This document shows positions 31,630-43,247 of a DNA stretch of 64,000 nucleotides, in pieces. Position 1 is the first letter of the stretch; the number at the start of each line of letters is the position of its first letter. The DNA lies in assembly GCF_014323665.1 (NCBI RefSeq), contig NZ_JABVEB010000011.1, forward strand, positions 1 through 64,000. The letters are read 5' to 3'. The notes beneath the pieces were generated by a model that was not told the DNA's origin, did not search any database, and saw nothing but the letters and a program-made list of their open reading frames with translations. The translations under genes and the position numbers were made by a program. This DNA is from Actinomadura sp. HBU206391 (GTDB lineage: Bacteria > Actinomycetota > Actinomycetes > Streptosporangiales > Streptosporangiaceae).

Positions 31630-32543
31630 GCGACGAGAACAAGCCCCAGGACCCGGCGCCCCAGGACAAGCAGATGCTGGGCAAGGCGGCGCAGGACAAG
31701 CAGGCGCAGGACAAGCTGCCCCAGGACAAGCCGGCCCAGGACAAGCCGGCGCAGGACAAGGCGCCCCAGGACAAGCCGGCGCAGGACAAGGCGCCCCAGG
31801 ACAAGCCGGTGGAGGGCAAGGCGGTGCAGCAGCCTCCGGCGCAGATGGCCGACCAGGCCGCCGACCAGCTGCCCGCGCAGAAGCCGGCCGACCGCCGCGA
31901 GCAGCCGGTGGCGCGTACCGGCATGTTCGGGGCCCAGACCACTGGCGACACCTCCGGGTATGGCCGGCTGGTCATCCGGCAGAGCCCGAAGGTCTCCAGC
32001 CCGCGGCCGTTCGGCGGCTACTTCGACGAGGTGGCGGGCGAGCTGGAGCGCCAGTTCCCCGGTTTCGCCGACGCGATCGAGCGGATCGTGGTCGACCGCG
32101 GCGAGATGACGCTGTACGTCAGGCGCGCGCATCTGCTCGAGGTCGCCCGTACCCTCCGCGACAGCCCGGAGCTCCGCTTCGAGCTCTGCACCGGGGTGTC
32201 GGGAGTGCACTACCCGAAGGACACCGGCGCCGAGCTGCACGCGGTCTACCACCTGCTGTCGATGACGCACAACCGGCGTATCCGGCTCGAGGTGACCTGC
32301 CCCGACGAGGACCCGCACGTCCCCTCGGTCGTCTCGATCTACCCGACCAACGACTGGCACGAGCGCGAGACCTACGACTTCTTCGGGATCATCTTCGACG
32401 GGCACCCGGCCCTCACCCGGATCGAGATGCCCGACGACTGGGTGGGACACCCGCAGCGCAAGGACTACCCGCTCGGCGGCATCCCGGTCGAGTACCGAGG
32501 TGCCGAGATCCCTCCCCCCGATGAGCGGAGGTCGTACGTATGA
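31626..32543 (+). CDS. nuoC: NADH-quinone oxidoreductase subunit C with QDK-repeat extension
   Basis: A 305-residue subunit of the peripheral arm. The conserved NuoC core (about residues 110-305) includes [12 protein letters not shown] and the C-terminal signature [17 protein letters not shown]. The first 100 residues are unusual: eleven tandem five-residue units of the type [10 protein letters not shown] (residues 11-65), then a Gln/Ala/Pro-rich linker. This extension is highly charged, disordered in appearance and absent from typical NuoC. ATG 31626 overlaps the nuoB stop, so the repeats are translated. Its purpose is unknown. Confidence 0.92.
   Translation: MSDENKPQDPAPQDKQMLGKAAQDKQAQDKLPQDKPAQDKPAQDKAPQDKPAQDKAPQDKPVEGKAVQQPPAQMADQAADQLPAQKPADRREQPVARTGMFGAQTTGDTSGYGRLVIRQSPKVSSPRPFGGYFDEVAGELERQFPGFADAIERIVVDRGEMTLYVRRAHLLEVARTLRDSPELRFELCTGVSGVHYPKDTGAELHAVYHLLSMTHNRRIRLEVTCPDEDPHVPSVVSIYPTNDWHERETYDFFGIIFDGHPALTRIEMPDDWVGHPQRKDYPLGGIPVEYRGAEIPPPDERRSYV
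31656..31820 (+). repeat. 15-base tandem repeat inside nuoC
   Basis: Eleven 15-base units encode pentapeptides: [25 protein letters not shown], then PAQDK and APQDK units and a final PVEGK. Several central units are identical at DNA level (CAGGACAAGCCGGCG type), as expected from replication slippage. Confidence 0.9.
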
Positions 32544-32689
32544 CGACGACGGGACACGACACGGGCACCGCGCGCGGACGCGCGGCCGCACGAGGACCGC
32601 AGGTGCGGCCGAGGAACGAGGCCGCGCCGAGGATCCGAGAACGGGCCGCATCCCGGCGTCCGCGAGCGGCGAGCGGAGCGAGCGAATGA
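32540..32689 (+). other. 49-codon mini-ORF bridging nuoC to nuoD by ATGA overlaps at both ends
   Basis: ATG 32540 overlaps the nuoC stop (ATGA). The frame runs [20 protein letters not shown] and further Arg/Ala-rich residues and stops at 32687-32689, overlapping the nuoD ATG at 32686 (again ATGA). The 3' part consists of repeat-like sequence (GAGGAACGAG at 32611, GAGCGGAGCGAG at 32671). It may be a linker left when a repeat entered a former nuoC/nuoD overlap. Confidence 0.4.
32661..32688 (+). repeat. Divergent tail copy E of the dispersed repeat at the nuoD start
   Basis: CGAGCGGCGAGCGGAGCGAG followed by CGAATGAG resembles the tail of copies A and D (GCCGAGCGGAGCGAGGCCATGA). It provides GGAGCGAG and the ATG of nuoD. 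The paired arms are not recognisable upstream. Confidence 0.45.
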
Positions 32690-33996
32690 GCACGGAGACC
32701 ACCGAGGGCAAGGTCTTCAACGTCGCCGGCCAGGACTGGGACGACGTCGTCGAAGGCGTTGCCGACGGTGACGACGAGCGCCTCGTCATCAACATGGGGC
32801 CGCAGCACCCGTCGACGCACGGCGTGCTCCGGCTGGTGCTGACGCTCGACGGTGAGACGGTGAACGAGGCCCGGGTGGGCATCGGCTACCTGCACACCGG
32901 CATCGAGAAGAACATGGAGTTCCGGACGTGGACGCAGGGCACCACGTTCTGCACCCGGATGGACTACCTCGCGCCGATCTTCAATGAGACGGCGTACTGC
33001 CTCGGCGTCGAGAAGCTGCTCGGCATCACCGACCAGATTCCGGAGCGGGCCCAGATCATCCGGGTGATGATGATGGAGCTCAACCGGATCTCCTCGCACC
33101 TGGTGGCCATCGCCACCTTCGGCCTGGAGCTCGGTGCCACCACCGTCATGCTCAACGGGTTCATCGAGCGCGAGTACACCCTCGACATCTTCGAGCTGGT
33201 GACCGGTCTGCGGATGAACATGGCGTACGTCCGGCCGGGCGGCGTCGCGCAGGACCTGCCCCCTGGCGCGCTCGAGAAGATCCGCGAGTACCTGGAGCGG
33301 ATGCCGAAGCGGATCAAGCAGATGCGCAAGCTGCTCGATGCCAACCCGGTCTATCTCGCCCGCACCAAGGACATCGCCTATCTGGACCTGACCGGGTGCA
33401 TGGCGCTCGGCATCACGGGTCCGGTGCTGCGCGCCTCGGGCCTGCCCTGGGACCTGCGCAAGTCGCAGCCCTACTGCGGCTACGAGAGCTACGAGTTCGA
33501 CGTCCCCACGCAGGACACCTGCGACGTGTACGGCCGCTATCTCGTGCGCATGCAGGAGATGGAGGAGTCGCTGAAGATCATCGAGCAGTGCGTGGACCGG
33601 CTCGGCTCGGTCAAGGGCCCGGTGATGGTCGAGGACAAGAAGGTCGGCTGGCCCGCCCAGCTGGCCATCGGGGCCGACGGCATGGGGAACTCGCCGGCGC
33701 ACATCGCCCATATCATGGGCACCTCGATGGAGGCCCTGATCCACCACTTCAAGCTGGTGACCGAGGGCTTCCGGGTCCCGGCCGGCCAGGCCTACGCCGC
33801 GGTCGAGTCACCGCGCGGAGAGCTGGGCGTCCATGTGGTGAGCGACGGCGGCACCCGGCCGTACCGCGCGCACTTCCGCGATCCGTCCTTCACCAACCTG
33901 CAGGCGACCGCCGCGATGAGTGAGGGCGGCATGGTGGCGGACGTCATCGCGGCCGTGGCCAGCCTCGACCCGGTGATGGGGGGAGTGGACAGGTGA
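32686..33996 (+). CDS. nuoD: NADH-quinone oxidoreductase subunit D
   Basis: A 436-residue peripheral-arm subunit forming the quinone pocket with NuoB. Family blocks are [15 protein letters not shown] near the N-terminus (pocket His), [34 protein letters not shown] and [25 protein letters not shown] at the end. ATG 32686 gives a family-like start ([14 protein letters not shown]). The repeat tail supplies the ribosome-binding site. The stop overlaps nuoE. Confidence 0.95.
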   Translation: MSTETTEGKVFNVAGQDWDDVVEGVADGDDERLVINMGPQHPSTHGVLRLVLTLDGETVNEARVGIGYLHTGIEKNMEFRTWTQGTTFCTRMDYLAPIFNETAYCLGVEKLLGITDQIPERAQIIRVMMMELNRISSHLVAIATFGLELGATTVMLNGFIEREYTLDIFELVTGLRMNMAYVRPGGVAQDLPPGALEKIREYLERMPKRIKQMRKLLDANPVYLARTKDIAYLDLTGCMALGITGPVLRASGLPWDLRKSQPYCGYESYEFDVPTQDTCDVYGRYLVRMQEMEESLKIIEQCVDRLGSVKGPVMVEDKKVGWPAQLAIGADGMGNSPAHIAHIMGTSMEALIHHFKLVTEGFRVPAGQAYAAVESPRGELGVHVVSDGGTRPYRAHFRDPSFTNLQATAAMSEGGMVADVIAAVASLDPVMGGVDR

Positions 33997-34673
33997 CTGG
34001 GGAATCCACCGGCTGGGAGCCGGAGACACGCGAGGGCCTCGAACGCGACGCCAAGGCGATCATGGCGCGTTACCCGAAGCCCCGTTCGGCCCTGCTACCG
34101 ATGCTGCACCTCGTGCAGTCGGTGGACGGCCACGTGTCCCAGGCCGGCATCGAGTTCTGCGCCGAGATGCTGGGCATCACGCCCGCCGAGGTCACCGGTG
34201 TCGCGACGTTCTACACCCAGTACCGGCGCGAACCCGCCGGTGAGTACCACGTCGGCGTGTGCATCAACACGCTGTGCGCGGTGATGGGCGGCGACGAGAT
34301 CTGGAACACGCTGAGCGAGCATGTCGGGGTCGGCCACGACAAGGCCACCGAGGACGGCACGATCAGCATCGAGCGGATCGAGTGCAACGCCGCCTGCGAC
34401 TTCGCCCCTGTGGTGATGGTCAACTGGGAGTTCTTCGACAACATGACCCCCGAGAAGGCCAAGGGGCTCGTCGACGACCTTCGCGCGGGCAAGGAGGTCG
34501 CGCCGACCCGGGGTGCCCACAGCGTGTGCGGCTTCAAGCAGATGTCTCGGGTGCTCGCGGGCTTCCCGGACGGGCGCGGCGGCGAGGGGGTGCAGGCCGG
34601 GCCCGAGTCCCTGCGCGGCCTCGAACTCGCCAAGAAGAAGGGCTGGAAGGCCGCCGAGGGGGAGACACAGTGA
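33993..34673 (+). CDS. nuoE: NADH-quinone oxidoreductase subunit E
   Basis: A 226-residue thioredoxin-like [2Fe-2S] subunit of the NADH module. The cluster ligands are in VCINTLC and [13 protein letters not shown]-terminal extension of about 50 residues ([19 protein letters not shown] and the Lys-rich [11 protein letters not shown]) is the usual actinobacterial form. GTG 33993 overlaps the nuoD stop by four bases. Confidence 0.95.
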   Translation: MTGESTGWEPETREGLERDAKAIMARYPKPRSALLPMLHLVQSVDGHVSQAGIEFCAEMLGITPAEVTGVATFYTQYRREPAGEYHVGVCINTLCAVMGGDEIWNTLSEHVGVGHDKATEDGTISIERIECNAACDFAPVVMVNWEFFDNMTPEKAKGLVDDLRAGKEVAPTRGAHSVCGFKQMSRVLAGFPDGRGGEGVQAGPESLRGLELAKKKGWKAAEGETQ

Positions 34674-35971
34674 CGACGACGCTGACGCCGGTTCTGACCA
34701 GAGGCTGGGACGAGGCCGACTCCTTCACCCTGGCCGGCTACCAGCGGGGCGGCGGCTACCGGGCGCTGCGCAAGGCTCTGGCCATGCCGCCGGACGACCT
34801 GGTGCAGATGGGCAAGGACTCGGGGCTGCGCGGACGCGGCGGCGCCGGATTCCCGGCCGGCATGAAGTGGGCCTTCATCCCGCAGGGCGACGGCAAGCCG
34901 CACTACCTGGTGGTCAACGCCGACGAGTCCGAGCCGGGCACGTGCAAGGACGTGCCGCTGATGATGGCCAACCCGCACGTGCTCATCGAGGGCATCGTCA
35001 TCAGCTCGTACGCCATCCGCGCCAACCACGCGTTCATCTACGTGCGCGGCGAGGTGCTGCACGTGGTCCGCCGCCTGCAGGACGCGGTGCGCGAGGCCTA
35101 CGAGGCCGGCTTCCTCGGCAGCGACATCCTCGGGTCCGGCTTCGACATGGAGCTGACCGTGCACGCCGGCGCGGGAGCGTACATCTGCGGCGAAGAGACC
35201 GCGCTGCTCGACTCGCTCGAGGGCTATCGGGGCCAACCTCGGCTCAAGCCTCCCTTCCCGGCCGTCGCGGGCCTTTACGCCTGTCCCACCGTTGTGAACA
35301 ACGTAGAGACCATCGCCTCCGTTCCCGGGATCATCGACCGCGGCGCCGACTGGTTCGCCGACATGGGCACCGAGAAGTCCAAGGGACACGGGATCTTCTC
35401 GCTGTCCGGGCACGTGACGCGCCCCGGGCAGTACGAGGCGCCGCTCGGCATCACGCTGCGCGAACTGCTCGAGATGGCGGGCGGCGTGCGCAAGGGCCAC
35501 CGGCTGAAGTTCTGGACGCCGGGCGGCTCTTCCACGCCGATCCTCACCGACGAGCACCTCGACGTGCCGCTCGACTACGAGAGCGTGGGCGCGGCCGGGT
35601 CGATGCTCGGCACCCGAGCGCTCCAGATCTTCGACGAGACCACCTGCGTCGTGCGGGCGGTGCTGCGCTGGAGCGAGTTCTACGCCCACGAGTCCTGCGG
35701 CAAGTGCACGCCGTGCCGCGAGGGCACGTTCTGGCTGAAGCAGATCGTCGCGCGACTGGAGAAGGGCGACGGCACCGAGGAGGACATCGAGCGGATCGTC
35801 GAGATCTCCAAGAACATGTTCGGCCGCTCGTTCTGCGCCCTCGGAGACTCGCTGATCAGCCCGATCGGCTCGTCGGTCAAGTACTTCCGTGACGAGTACA
35901 TCCAGCACTTCGAACACGGCGGTTGTCCCTTCGATCCCGCCGCGTCCACCCTTTGGGCAGGTCAAGAGTGA
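34670..35971 (+). CDS. nuoF: NADH-quinone oxidoreductase subunit F
   Basis: A 433-residue NADH-oxidising subunit with FMN and cluster N3. The glycine-rich nucleotide motif is [13 protein letters not shown], the FMN region includes [15 protein letters not shown], and the [4Fe-4S] ligands are in [12 protein letters not shown] and [12 protein letters not shown] 34670 overlaps the nuoE stop. The long frame open upstream of that point is nuoE in another phase. Confidence 0.96.
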   Translation: MTTTLTPVLTRGWDEADSFTLAGYQRGGGYRALRKALAMPPDDLVQMGKDSGLRGRGGAGFPAGMKWAFIPQGDGKPHYLVVNADESEPGTCKDVPLMMANPHVLIEGIVISSYAIRANHAFIYVRGEVLHVVRRLQDAVREAYEAGFLGSDILGSGFDMELTVHAGAGAYICGEETALLDSLEGYRGQPRLKPPFPAVAGLYACPTVVNNVETIASVPGIIDRGADWFADMGTEKSKGHGIFSLSGHVTRPGQYEAPLGITLRELLEMAGGVRKGHRLKFWTPGGSSTPILTDEHLDVPLDYESVGAAGSMLGTRALQIFDETTCVVRAVLRWSEFYAHESCGKCTPCREGTFWLKQIVARLEKGDGTEEDIERIVEISKNMFGRSFCALGDSLISPIGSSVKYFRDEYIQHFEHGGCPFDPAASTLWAGQE

Positions 35972-38430
35972 GCATCGTCGCTGACAACACCCAGGTCGAG
36001 CAGCAGGAGAAGCTGGTCACCGTCACCATCGACGGCTTCGAGATCTCCGTCCCCGAGGGCACGCTGATCATCCGGGCGGCCGAGCTGCTCGGCATCCAGA
36101 TCCCGCGCTTCTGCGACCACCCGCTGCTCGACCCGGTGGGAGCCTGCCGCCAGTGCCTGGTGGAGGTCCCCGACATGGGCAACGGGCGGGGCATGCCGAA
36201 GCCGCCGGCGTCCTGCACCACCACCGTGATGCCCGGCATGGTGATCAAGACGCAGCTCACCTCGCCGGTGGCCGACCAGGCCCAGCGGGGCATCATGGAG
36301 TTCCTGCTGATCAACCACCCGCTGGACTGCCCGATCTGCGACAAGGGCGGCGAGTGCCCGCTGCAGAACCAGGCGATGTCCAACGGCCAGGGTGAGACCA
36401 GGTTCCTCGAGCGCAAGCGGACCTTCCCCAAGCCGATCTCGCTGTCGTCGGAGGTCCTGCTCGACCGGGAGCGGTGCATCCAGTGCGCCCGCTGCACCCG
36501 GTTCTCCGACCAGATCGCCGGTGACGCCTTCATCGACCTGTTCGAGCGGGGGGCCAAGGAGCAGGTCGGCATCGCCGACGGCAAGCCGTTCCAGTCGTAC
36601 TTCTCCGGCAACACGGTGCAGATCTGCCCGGTGGGCGCGCTCACCGGTGCGGCCTACCGCTTCCGCTCCCGCCCGTTCGACCTGGTCTCCAAGCCGAGCG
36701 TCTGCGAGCACTGCTCGGCCGGGTGCGCGCAGCGGACCGACTACCGCAGGGGCAAGGTCACCCGCCGCCTCGCCGGCGACGACCCGCAGGTCAACGAGGA
36801 GTGGAACTGCGACAAGGGCCGGTGGGCGTTCACCTACGCCACCGAGCCCGACCGGCTGACCACGCCTCTCGTCCGGAACGAGGACGGAGTGCTCGAGCCG
36901 GCCTCCTGGCCCGAGGCGCTCACCGCCGCCGCGCGCGGCCTCTCCGCCGCGAAGGGGCGAGCGGGCGTGCTGACCGGGGGCCGCCTCACCCTCGAGGACG
37001 CCTACGCGTACGCCAAGTTCGCGCGGATCGCGCTCGGCACCAACGACATCGACTTCCGCGCCCGTGCGCTCTCGGCGGAAGAGGCCGACTTCCTCGCCGC
37101 GGCCGTGGCCGGCGGCTCCATCGAGGTGTCCTACTCCGACCTGGAGAAGGCCCCGGCGGTCCTGCTCGCCGGCTTCGAGCCCGAGGAGGAGTCGCCGATC
37201 GTCTTCCTGCGGCTCCGCAAGGCCGCCCGCAAGGGCCTCAAGGCCTTCTCGATCGCCCCGTACGCCACCCGCGGCCTGGACAAGATCAGCGGCACGCTGA
37301 TCAAGACCGTGCCCGGTGAGGAGTCGGCGGCGCTCGGAGCACTGATCACCGAGGCGTCGGAGACCACCGAGGCGCTCAAGGCCGAGGGCGCGGTCATCCT
37401 GGTCGGCGAGCGGCTCGCCACCAGCCCCGGCGCGCTCTCCAGCGCGATCCGGCTGGCCGAGGTCACCGGCGCGCGGCTCGGCTGGGTGCCCCGCAGGGCC
37501 GGTGAACGCGGCGCCGTCGAGGCGGGCGCGCTGCCCGGCCTGCTGCCCGTCGGCCGCCCGGTCACCGATCCCGAGGCTCGCGCCGAGGTCGCCCGCGCGT
37601 GGGCGGTGTCGGACCTGCCGGCCGCAACGGGCCGGGACACCAGCGAGATCCTGGCCGCCGCGGCGGACGAGCGGATCGACGCCCTCGTCATCGGCGGCGT
37701 GGACCCCTATGACCTCACCGACCCGCAGGCCGCGCTCGCGGCGATCGAGTCGACGCCGTTCGTGGTCAGCCTCGAGCAGCGGGTCAGCGCGGTCACCGAC
37801 CGGGCCGACGTCGTGCTGCCGGTCGCCGCGGTCGCGGAGAAGTCCGGCACCTTCGTCAACTGGGAGGGCCGCGGCCGCCCGTTCGACACCGCGCTCTCGG
37901 TGCCCGGCGTCATGTCCGACCTCAAGGTGCTGAACGCGCTGGCCGGCGAGATGGACGTCCACCTCGCACTGCCCTCGCCCGAGGCGGCCCGCACCGAACT
38001 GCAGAGGCTCGGCGGCTTCCACGGCGCCCGGCCCGCGGCGCCCGGCGTGGCCGCCCGCGGGCACCTCGAGCCGCGTCCCGGCGAGGCGGTGCTCGCCACC
38101 TGGCGCCTGCTGCTCGACCGCGGCCGGTTGCAGGACGGCGAGCCGTACCTCGCGGGCACCGCCAAGACCGCCGTGGCGCGGCTGTCGGCGGCGACCGCCG
38201 CCGAGCTGGCCGGCGGCACCGGCGTGGCGGAGCAGGTCACCGTGTCGACCGGACGCGGCGAGATCACTCTGCCGGTCGAGATCACCGACATGCCCGACCG
38301 GGTGGTGTGGCTGCCGACGAACTCCACGGGCAGCGTGGTGCACCGCGACCTCGGGGTGGGCGCCGGGGCCGTCGTGCGGATCGCCGCCGCCGGTGCGAGC
38401 GGGACCGATGAGACTGGAGGTAACCCGTGA
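35968..38430 (+). CDS. nuoG: NADH-quinone oxidoreductase subunit G
   Basis: An 820-residue multi-cluster subunit. The [2Fe-2S] ferredoxin domain holds [21 protein letters not shown]. The His/Cys cluster is in [17 protein letters not shown], and further [4Fe-4S] ligands are in [11 protein letters not shown] and [22 protein letters not shown] followed 27 residues later by NCDKGRW is the extra N7 cluster motif found in bacterial NuoG. The molybdopterin-oxidoreductase-like C-terminal half carries no visible cofactor motif. GTG 35968 overlaps the nuoF stop. Confidence 0.96.
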   Translation: MSIVADNTQVEQQEKLVTVTIDGFEISVPEGTLIIRAAELLGIQIPRFCDHPLLDPVGACRQCLVEVPDMGNGRGMPKPPASCTTTVMPGMVIKTQLTSPVADQAQRGIMEFLLINHPLDCPICDKGGECPLQNQAMSNGQGETRFLERKRTFPKPISLSSEVLLDRERCIQCARCTRFSDQIAGDAFIDLFERGAKEQVGIADGKPFQSYFSGNTVQICPVGALTGAAYRFRSRPFDLVSKPSVCEHCSAGCAQRTDYRRGKVTRRLAGDDPQVNEEWNCDKGRWAFTYATEPDRLTTPLVRNEDGVLEPASWPEALTAAARGLSAAKGRAGVLTGGRLTLEDAYAYAKFARIALGTNDIDFRARALSAEEADFLAAAVAGGSIEVSYSDLEKAPAVLLAGFEPEEESPIVFLRLRKAARKGLKAFSIAPYATRGLDKISGTLIKTVPGEESAALGALITEASETTEALKAEGAVILVGERLATSPGALSSAIRLAEVTGARLGWVPRRAGERGAVEAGALPGLLPVGRPVTDPEARAEVARAWAVSDLPAATGRDTSEILAAAADERIDALVIGGVDPYDLTDPQAALAAIESTPFVVSLEQRVSAVTDRADVVLPVAAVAEKSGTFVNWEGRGRPFDTALSVPGVMSDLKVLNALAGEMDVHLALPSPEAARTELQRLGGFHGARPAAPGVAARGHLEPRPGEAVLATWRLLLDRGRLQDGEPYLAGTAKTAVARLSAATAAELAGGTGVAEQVTVSTGRGEITLPVEITDMPDRVVWLPTNSTGSVVHRDLGVGAGAVVRIAAAGASGTDETGGNP

Positions 38431-39698
38431 GCGGCCTGTCCGCCTTCGGGCACGATCCTTGGTGGCTGATCCTGGGCAAGGCCCTGGTGGTCTTCGTCTT
38501 CCTGCTGCTGAGCGTGCTCTTCAACGTGTGGCTGGAACGCCGGGTCATCGCGCGCATGCAGCTGCGGCCCGGCCCCAACCGCGCGGGCCCGTTCGGGCTG
38601 CTGCAGCCCCTGGCGGACGGCATCAAGGGTGCGCTGAAGGAGGACATCGTCCCGCGCACCGTCGACAAGGTGGTGTTCTTCATCGCCCCGATCCTCGCCG
38701 CCACGCCCGCGCTGCTGACCTTCGCGGTCATCCCGCTGGGCCCGGAGGTGTCGATCTTCGGCCACCGCACGCCGCTGCAGCTGACCGACCTGCCGGTCTC
38801 GGTGCTGATGACGCTGGCCGCCTCGTCGGTCGGCGTGTACGGCGTCGTGCTCGCCGGCTGGGCGTCGAGGTCGCCGTACGCGCTGCTCGGCGGGCTGCGC
38901 TCCAGCGCCCAGGTCATCTCCTACGAGATCGCGATGGGCCTGTCGTTCGTGGCGGTCTTCCTGTTCGCGGGCTCGATGTCGACCTCGCACGTCGTGGCGG
39001 CCCAGCAGGACAAGTGGTTCGCGGTGCTGCTGCTGCCCTCGTTCCTGATCTACGTGGTCACGATGATGGGCGAGTCCGGCCGGATCCCGTTCGACCTGCC
39101 CGAGGGCGAGGGCGAACTGGTCGCGGGCTACCACACCGAGTACTCGTCGCTGAAGTTCCTGCTGTTCTACCTGGCCGAGTACGTCAACATGGTGACGCTG
39201 TCGGCGATGGCGACGACCCTGTTCCTCGGCGGCTGGCGGGCCCCCGCACCGATCTCCACGGTGTGGCCCGGCGCCAACGAGGGCTGGTGGCCGATGCTGT
39301 GGTTCTTCGCCAAGCTCTTCCTGTTCATCTTCGGCTTCATCTGGGTGCGCGGCTCGCTGCCGCGAGTGCGCTACGACCAGCTGATGAAGCTCGGGTGGAA
39401 GATCCTCATGCCGTTCTCGCTCGGCTGGATCCTGCTCGTGGCGACCATCCGCGCGCTGCGCAACGAGGGCCACGACATGCCGGAACTCCTGCTGTACGGC
39501 GGGATCGCGATCGCGGTGGTCCTGGCGCTGTCGCTCGTGTGGGACACCCTCGGCCGGGGCGCGGACGAGGACGTCACCTCGGACTCGGGTGAGGCGCCCG
39601 ATCCGGCGGCGGGCGGGTTCCCGGTGCCGCCGCTCGACGCGCCCCACTACCACGGCGTGACTGGAACGAACAAGGAGGTCTCCAGTGGGATTCACTGA
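38427..39698 (+). CDS. nuoH: NADH-quinone oxidoreductase subunit H
   Basis: A 423-residue membrane subunit with about eight helices that joins the peripheral arm to the proton-pumping arm. Characteristic segments are [21 protein letters not shown] and the acidic loop [17 protein letters not shown] followed by [12 protein letters not shown] 38427 overlaps nuoG by four bases. The C-terminal hydrophilic tail is longer than in Escherichia coli and contains the nuoI ribosome-binding site. Confidence 0.96.
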   Translation: MSGLSAFGHDPWWLILGKALVVFVFLLLSVLFNVWLERRVIARMQLRPGPNRAGPFGLLQPLADGIKGALKEDIVPRTVDKVVFFIAPILAATPALLTFAVIPLGPEVSIFGHRTPLQLTDLPVSVLMTLAASSVGVYGVVLAGWASRSPYALLGGLRSSAQVISYEIAMGLSFVAVFLFAGSMSTSHVVAAQQDKWFAVLLLPSFLIYVVTMMGESGRIPFDLPEGEGELVAGYHTEYSSLKFLLFYLAEYVNMVTLSAMATTLFLGGWRAPAPISTVWPGANEGWWPMLWFFAKLFLFIFGFIWVRGSLPRVRYDQLMKLGWKILMPFSLGWILLVATIRALRNEGHDMPELLLYGGIAIAVVLALSLVWDTLGRGADEDVTSDSGEAPDPAAGGFPVPPLDAPHYHGVTGTNKEVSSGIH

Positions 39699-40209
39699 CT
39701 TCCTGAACCCGGTCAAGGGGTTCGGTGTCGCCTTCCACCAGATGTTCCAGAAGGTCGAGACCGTCCAGTACCCGGAGGTCAAGAAGCCGACGGCGCCGCG
39801 GTTCCACGGCCGGCACCAGCTGAACCGCTGGCCCGACGGGCTGGAGAAGTGCATCGGCTGCGAGCTGTGCGCGTGGGCGTGCCCCGCGGACGCGATCTAC
39901 GTCGAGGGCGGCGACAACACCGAGGAGGAGCGTTACTCCCCGGGCGAGCGCTACGGCCGCGTCTACCAGATCAACTATCTGCGGTGCATTCTCTGCGGGC
40001 TCTGCATCGAGGCGTGCCCGACGCGGGCGCTGACGATGACCAACGAGTACGAGCTGGCCGACGACAGCCGAGAGAGCCTGATCTACACCAAGGAGATGCT
40101 GCTCGCGCCGCTGCGCGAGGGCATGGAGACGCCGCCGCACGCTATGCGACTCGGCGAGACCGAGGAGGACTACTACCGCCTCGGCCTCAAGGACGGTGAC
40201 AACGAATGA
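39685..40209 (+). CDS. nuoI: NADH-quinone oxidoreductase subunit I
   Basis: A 174-residue 8Fe ferredoxin-type subunit carrying clusters N6a and N6b. Ligands are in [12 protein letters not shown] and [15 protein letters not shown] 39685 overlaps the end of nuoH by 14 bases and has the strongest ribosome-binding site of the operon (AAGGAGGT). The N-terminal amphipathic segment ([15 protein letters not shown]) attaches it to the membrane arm. Confidence 0.96.
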   Translation: MGFTDFLNPVKGFGVAFHQMFQKVETVQYPEVKKPTAPRFHGRHQLNRWPDGLEKCIGCELCAWACPADAIYVEGGDNTEEERYSPGERYGRVYQINYLRCILCGLCIEACPTRALTMTNEYELADDSRESLIYTKEMLLAPLREGMETPPHAMRLGETEEDYYRLGLKDGDNE

Positions 40210-40982
40210 TTTTCTGGGTGCTCGCCGTCGTCTCGGTGTGCGCGGCCCTCGGCGTGGTCTTCACGCGCAAGGCCGTGTACTCCGCGATGATGCTGGCCGT
40301 CGTGATGCTGTCGCTCGCGGTGCTGTACGCCGTGCAGGACGCGCCGTTCCTGGCCTTCGTCCAGGTGATCGTCTACACGGGCGCCGTGCTGATGCTCTTC
40401 CTGTTCGTGATCATGCTCGTCGGCGTGAGCTCGACCGACTCGCTGGTCGAGACGATCCGCGCGCAGCGGCTCTGGGCGGGGATCGCCGCGGTCGGCTTCG
40501 TCGTGCTGTTGCTGGTGGGCTTCGGCAACGCCGCCCTCCCGGCCGTACGGGGGCTCAAGGCGGCCAACGCGAGCGGCAACGTCGAGGGCCTGGCCGAGCT
40601 GATCTTCTCCCGCTACGTCTTCGCCTTCGAGGTGACGAGCGCGCTGCTGATCACCGCCGCGCTCGGGGCGATGGTGCTGGCGCACCGGGAGCGCATCATC
40701 CCCAAGCCGACCCAGAAGCAGCTGTCCAAGCAGCGCTTCCTGGTGGGCGAGCACCCGACGCCGCTGCCCGGCCCGGGCACGTACGCGCGGCACAACGCGG
40801 TGGACATGCCGGCGCTCCTGCCCGACGGCACCATGTCGGACCTGTCGGTCAACCCGGTCATCGCCCGCCGCGGGCACGTCAAGCCCGAGTTCCACGCCGA
40901 CCTGCACGGCGACACCGGCGAGCAGGCGGCGGAGAAGGACCTCGCCGCCGTCAAGGCCGCGACCAAGGAGAAGAACCAATGA
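40206..40982 (+). CDS. nuoJ: NADH-quinone oxidoreductase subunit J
   Basis: A 258-residue membrane subunit with five helices in the first 160 residues ([38 protein letters not shown]). A long hydrophilic C-terminal tail (about residues 170-258) is rich in Lys and His and is common in actinobacteria. ATG 40206 overlaps the nuoI stop. Its final CAA codon forms an ATGA overlap with a mini-ORF leading to nuoK. Confidence 0.94.
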   Translation: MIFWVLAVVSVCAALGVVFTRKAVYSAMMLAVVMLSLAVLYAVQDAPFLAFVQVIVYTGAVLMLFLFVIMLVGVSSTDSLVETIRAQRLWAGIAAVGFVVLLLVGFGNAALPAVRGLKAANASGNVEGLAELIFSRYVFAFEVTSALLITAALGAMVLAHRERIIPKPTQKQLSKQRFLVGEHPTPLPGPGTYARHNAVDMPALLPDGTMSDLSVNPVIARRGHVKPEFHADLHGDTGEQAAEKDLAAVKAATKEKNQ

Positions 40983-41032
40983 GCGAGGCGCAGATCTTCG
41001 ACCGCGCCGAAGCCGAGCGGGTGGCGAGATGA
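40979..41032 (+). other. 17-codon mini-ORF bridging nuoJ to nuoK by ATGA overlaps at both ends
   Basis: ATG 40979 overlaps the nuoJ stop, the frame encodes [17 protein letters not shown], and its TGA at 41030-41032 overlaps the nuoK ATG at 41029. This fills the whole 46-base gap between the two genes with translatable sequence. The peptide looks like a short amphipathic helix. Confidence 0.4.
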
Positions 41033-41328
41033 GCCCGGCGCACTACCTGGTGCTCGCGACGATCCTGTTCACGATCGGTGCCGTGGGCGTGCTGGTCCGG
41101 CGCAACGCGATCGTGGTCTTCATGTGCATCGAGCTCATGCTCAACGCCACGAACCTGGCGTTCGTCACGTTCTCGCGGATGCACGGCGAGCTCGACGGTC
41201 AGGTCATCGCGTTCTTCGTGATGGTCGTGGCCGCCGCCGAGGTCGTCGTGGGCCTCGCGATCATCATGACGATCTTCCGTAGCCGCAGGTCGTCGTCGGT
41301 CGACGACGCGAACCTGCTGAAGTACTGA
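41029..41328 (+). CDS. nuoK: NADH-quinone oxidoreductase subunit K
   Basis: A 99-residue membrane subunit with three helices. The conserved membrane Glu of helix 2 is in [18 protein letters not shown], and helix 3 contains [16 protein letters not shown], where the second conserved Glu lies. Both are part of the proton path. ATG 41029 overlaps a 17-codon mini-ORF. nuoL follows after 12 bases. Confidence 0.95.
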   Translation: MSPAHYLVLATILFTIGAVGVLVRRNAIVVFMCIELMLNATNLAFVTFSRMHGELDGQVIAFFVMVVAAAEVVVGLAIIMTIFRSRRSSSVDDANLLKY

Positions 41329-41340
41329 GGGGCCTGACGA

Positions 41341-43245
41341 ATGACAGCCGTGTTGACCGCCGAGGGGGTTCAGTCCCTGGCTTGGCTTCTCATCGCCTTC
41401 CCGCTCGCGGGAGCGGCGGTGCTGCTGCTGGGCGGACGCCGTACGGACAAGTGGGGTCACCTGCTCGGGTGCGCGATGTCCCTCGCGTCGTTCGCGGTCG
41501 GCGTGGCGATGTTCTTGCAGATGCTGGGCTACGGGGAGGAGGAGCGCCGACGCTCGGTGCACCTCTTCCAGTACTTCGCGGTCGGTGACTTCAAGGTCGA
41601 CATGGGCCTGCTGGTCGACCCGTTGTCCATCAGCTTCGTCCTGCTGATCACCGGTGTGGGCTCGTTGATCCACATCTACTCGGTCGGCTACATGGAGCAC
41701 GACACCGACCGCCGCCGGTTCTTCGCCTACCTGAACCTCTTCATCGCGGCGATGCTGCTGCTGGTGCTGGCCGACAACTACGTGGGCCTGTACATCGGGT
41801 GGGAGGGCGTCGGCCTGGCGTCGTACCTGCTCATCGGGTTCTGGCAGTTCAAGCCGACGGCGGCGACCGCGGCCAAGAAGGCCTTCGTGGTCAACCGGGT
41901 CGGCGACCTCGGGCTGTCGATCGCGATCATGCTGATGTTCGCGACATTCGGCACGGTCTCGTTCTCCGGGGTGTTCCAGAACGCGGGGGCCGCCGAGAAG
42001 GGCGTCGTCACCGCGGTCGGCCTGCTGCTCCTGCTCGGCGCCTGCGGCAAGTCCGCCCAGCTGCCGCTGCAGTCCTGGCTGCTCGACGCGATGGAGGGCC
42101 CGACGCCGGTGTCGGCCCTCATCCACGCCGCCACGATGGTCACCGCCGGGGTCTACCTGATCGTACGGTCCAACCCGATCTTCGAGCTGGCACCGACCGC
42201 GCAACTGGCGGTGACGGTCGTCGGCGCGGCCACGCTGCTGGCCGGTGCGATCATCGGTTGCGGCAAGGACGACATCAAGAAGGCACTGGCCGGCTCCACC
42301 ATGTCGCAGATCGGCTACATGCACCTCGCCGCCGGCCTCGGCAAGGCCGGTTACGTCTTCGCGATCGCGCACCTCATCGCGCACGGCTTCTTCAAGGCCG
42401 GGATGTTCCTCGGCGCCGGCTCGGTGATGCACGGCATGAAGGACGCGGTGAACATGCGCCGGTACGGTGCGCTGCGCGCCGTCATGGTGACCACTTGGGC
42501 GACGTTCGGCCTCGGCTATCTGGCGATCATCGGATTCCCCGGGCTGTCCGGCTGGTTCACCAAGGACGGCATCATCGAGGCCGCCTTCGAGAAGGGCGGC
42601 ACGAGCGGGGCGATACTGGGCGGCTGTGCGATCCTGGGCGCCGGCATCACCGCGTACTACATGTCGCGCGTGATGTTCATGACCTTCTACGGCGGCAAGC
42701 GATGGGACGAGGACGTCCATCCGCACGAGTCGCCGAAGGTGATGACGATCCCGTTGATGCTGCTCGCCGTCGGATCGGTGCTCATGGGCGGCTTCCTGGT
42801 GCTCGGCGGATTCTCCGAGTTCCTCGCGCCGTCCCTGCCCGCCGGGGCCGAGGAGCACCACTTCCACGCGGTCACACCCGTGGGGATCGCGACGTTCGTA
42901 CTCATGATCGTCGGCGTCGGCATCGCGTGGCGGCAGTACGCCGCCCGCCCGGTGCCGCGCGAGGCGCCACGGGGGAGCCTCGTCACGGTGGCCGCCCGCA
43001 AGGACCTGTACGGCGACGCGCTCAACGAGTCGCTCGTCATGCGTCCCGGCCAGTGGCTGACCCGCCTGGCCGTCTTCTTCGACAACAAGGGCGTCGACGG
43101 AGTGGTCAACGGCCTCGCCGCCGGTATCGGCGGCACGTCGGGGCGGGTCCGCCGGCTGCAGACCGGCTTCGTCCGCTCGTACGCCCTTTCCATGTTCATC
43201 GGCGCCGCCCTGGTGGTCGGCGCCCTGCTGCTGGTGAGGATCTAG
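41341..43245 (+). CDS. nuoL: NADH-quinone oxidoreductase subunit L
   Basis: A 634-residue Mrp-antiporter-like proton pump subunit with about 16 hydrophobic helices. Family blocks are [52 protein letters not shown] (with the lysine and histidines of the proton channel) and [14 protein letters not shown]. The C-terminal lateral-helix region ends [14 protein letters not shown] 41341 lies 12 bases after nuoK. Confidence 0.96.
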   Translation: MTAVLTAEGVQSLAWLLIAFPLAGAAVLLLGGRRTDKWGHLLGCAMSLASFAVGVAMFLQMLGYGEEERRRSVHLFQYFAVGDFKVDMGLLVDPLSISFVLLITGVGSLIHIYSVGYMEHDTDRRRFFAYLNLFIAAMLLLVLADNYVGLYIGWEGVGLASYLLIGFWQFKPTAATAAKKAFVVNRVGDLGLSIAIMLMFATFGTVSFSGVFQNAGAAEKGVVTAVGLLLLLGACGKSAQLPLQSWLLDAMEGPTPVSALIHAATMVTAGVYLIVRSNPIFELAPTAQLAVTVVGAATLLAGAIIGCGKDDIKKALAGSTMSQIGYMHLAAGLGKAGYVFAIAHLIAHGFFKAGMFLGAGSVMHGMKDAVNMRRYGALRAVMVTTWATFGLGYLAIIGFPGLSGWFTKDGIIEAAFEKGGTSGAILGGCAILGAGITAYYMSRVMFMTFYGGKRWDEDVHPHESPKVMTIPLMLLAVGSVLMGGFLVLGGFSEFLAPSLPAGAEEHHFHAVTPVGIATFVLMIVGVGIAWRQYAARPVPREAPRGSLVTVAARKDLYGDALNESLVMRPGQWLTRLAVFFDNKGVDGVVNGLAAGIGGTSGRVRRLQTGFVRSYALSMFIGAALVVGALLLVRI

Positions 43246-43247
43246 CC

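Noticed and set aside
35962-38343. Very long minus-strand open frame (793 codons) opposite nuoG
   Set aside because: Translation is His/Arg/Gly-rich with no domain. It is the usual antisense open frame of high-GC coding sequence, and nuoG on the other strand has all cluster motifs.
40951-42867. 638-codon minus-strand frame opposite nuoK/nuoL
   Set aside because: Antisense shadow with low-complexity His/Arg/Asp composition. nuoL is intact on the plus strand.
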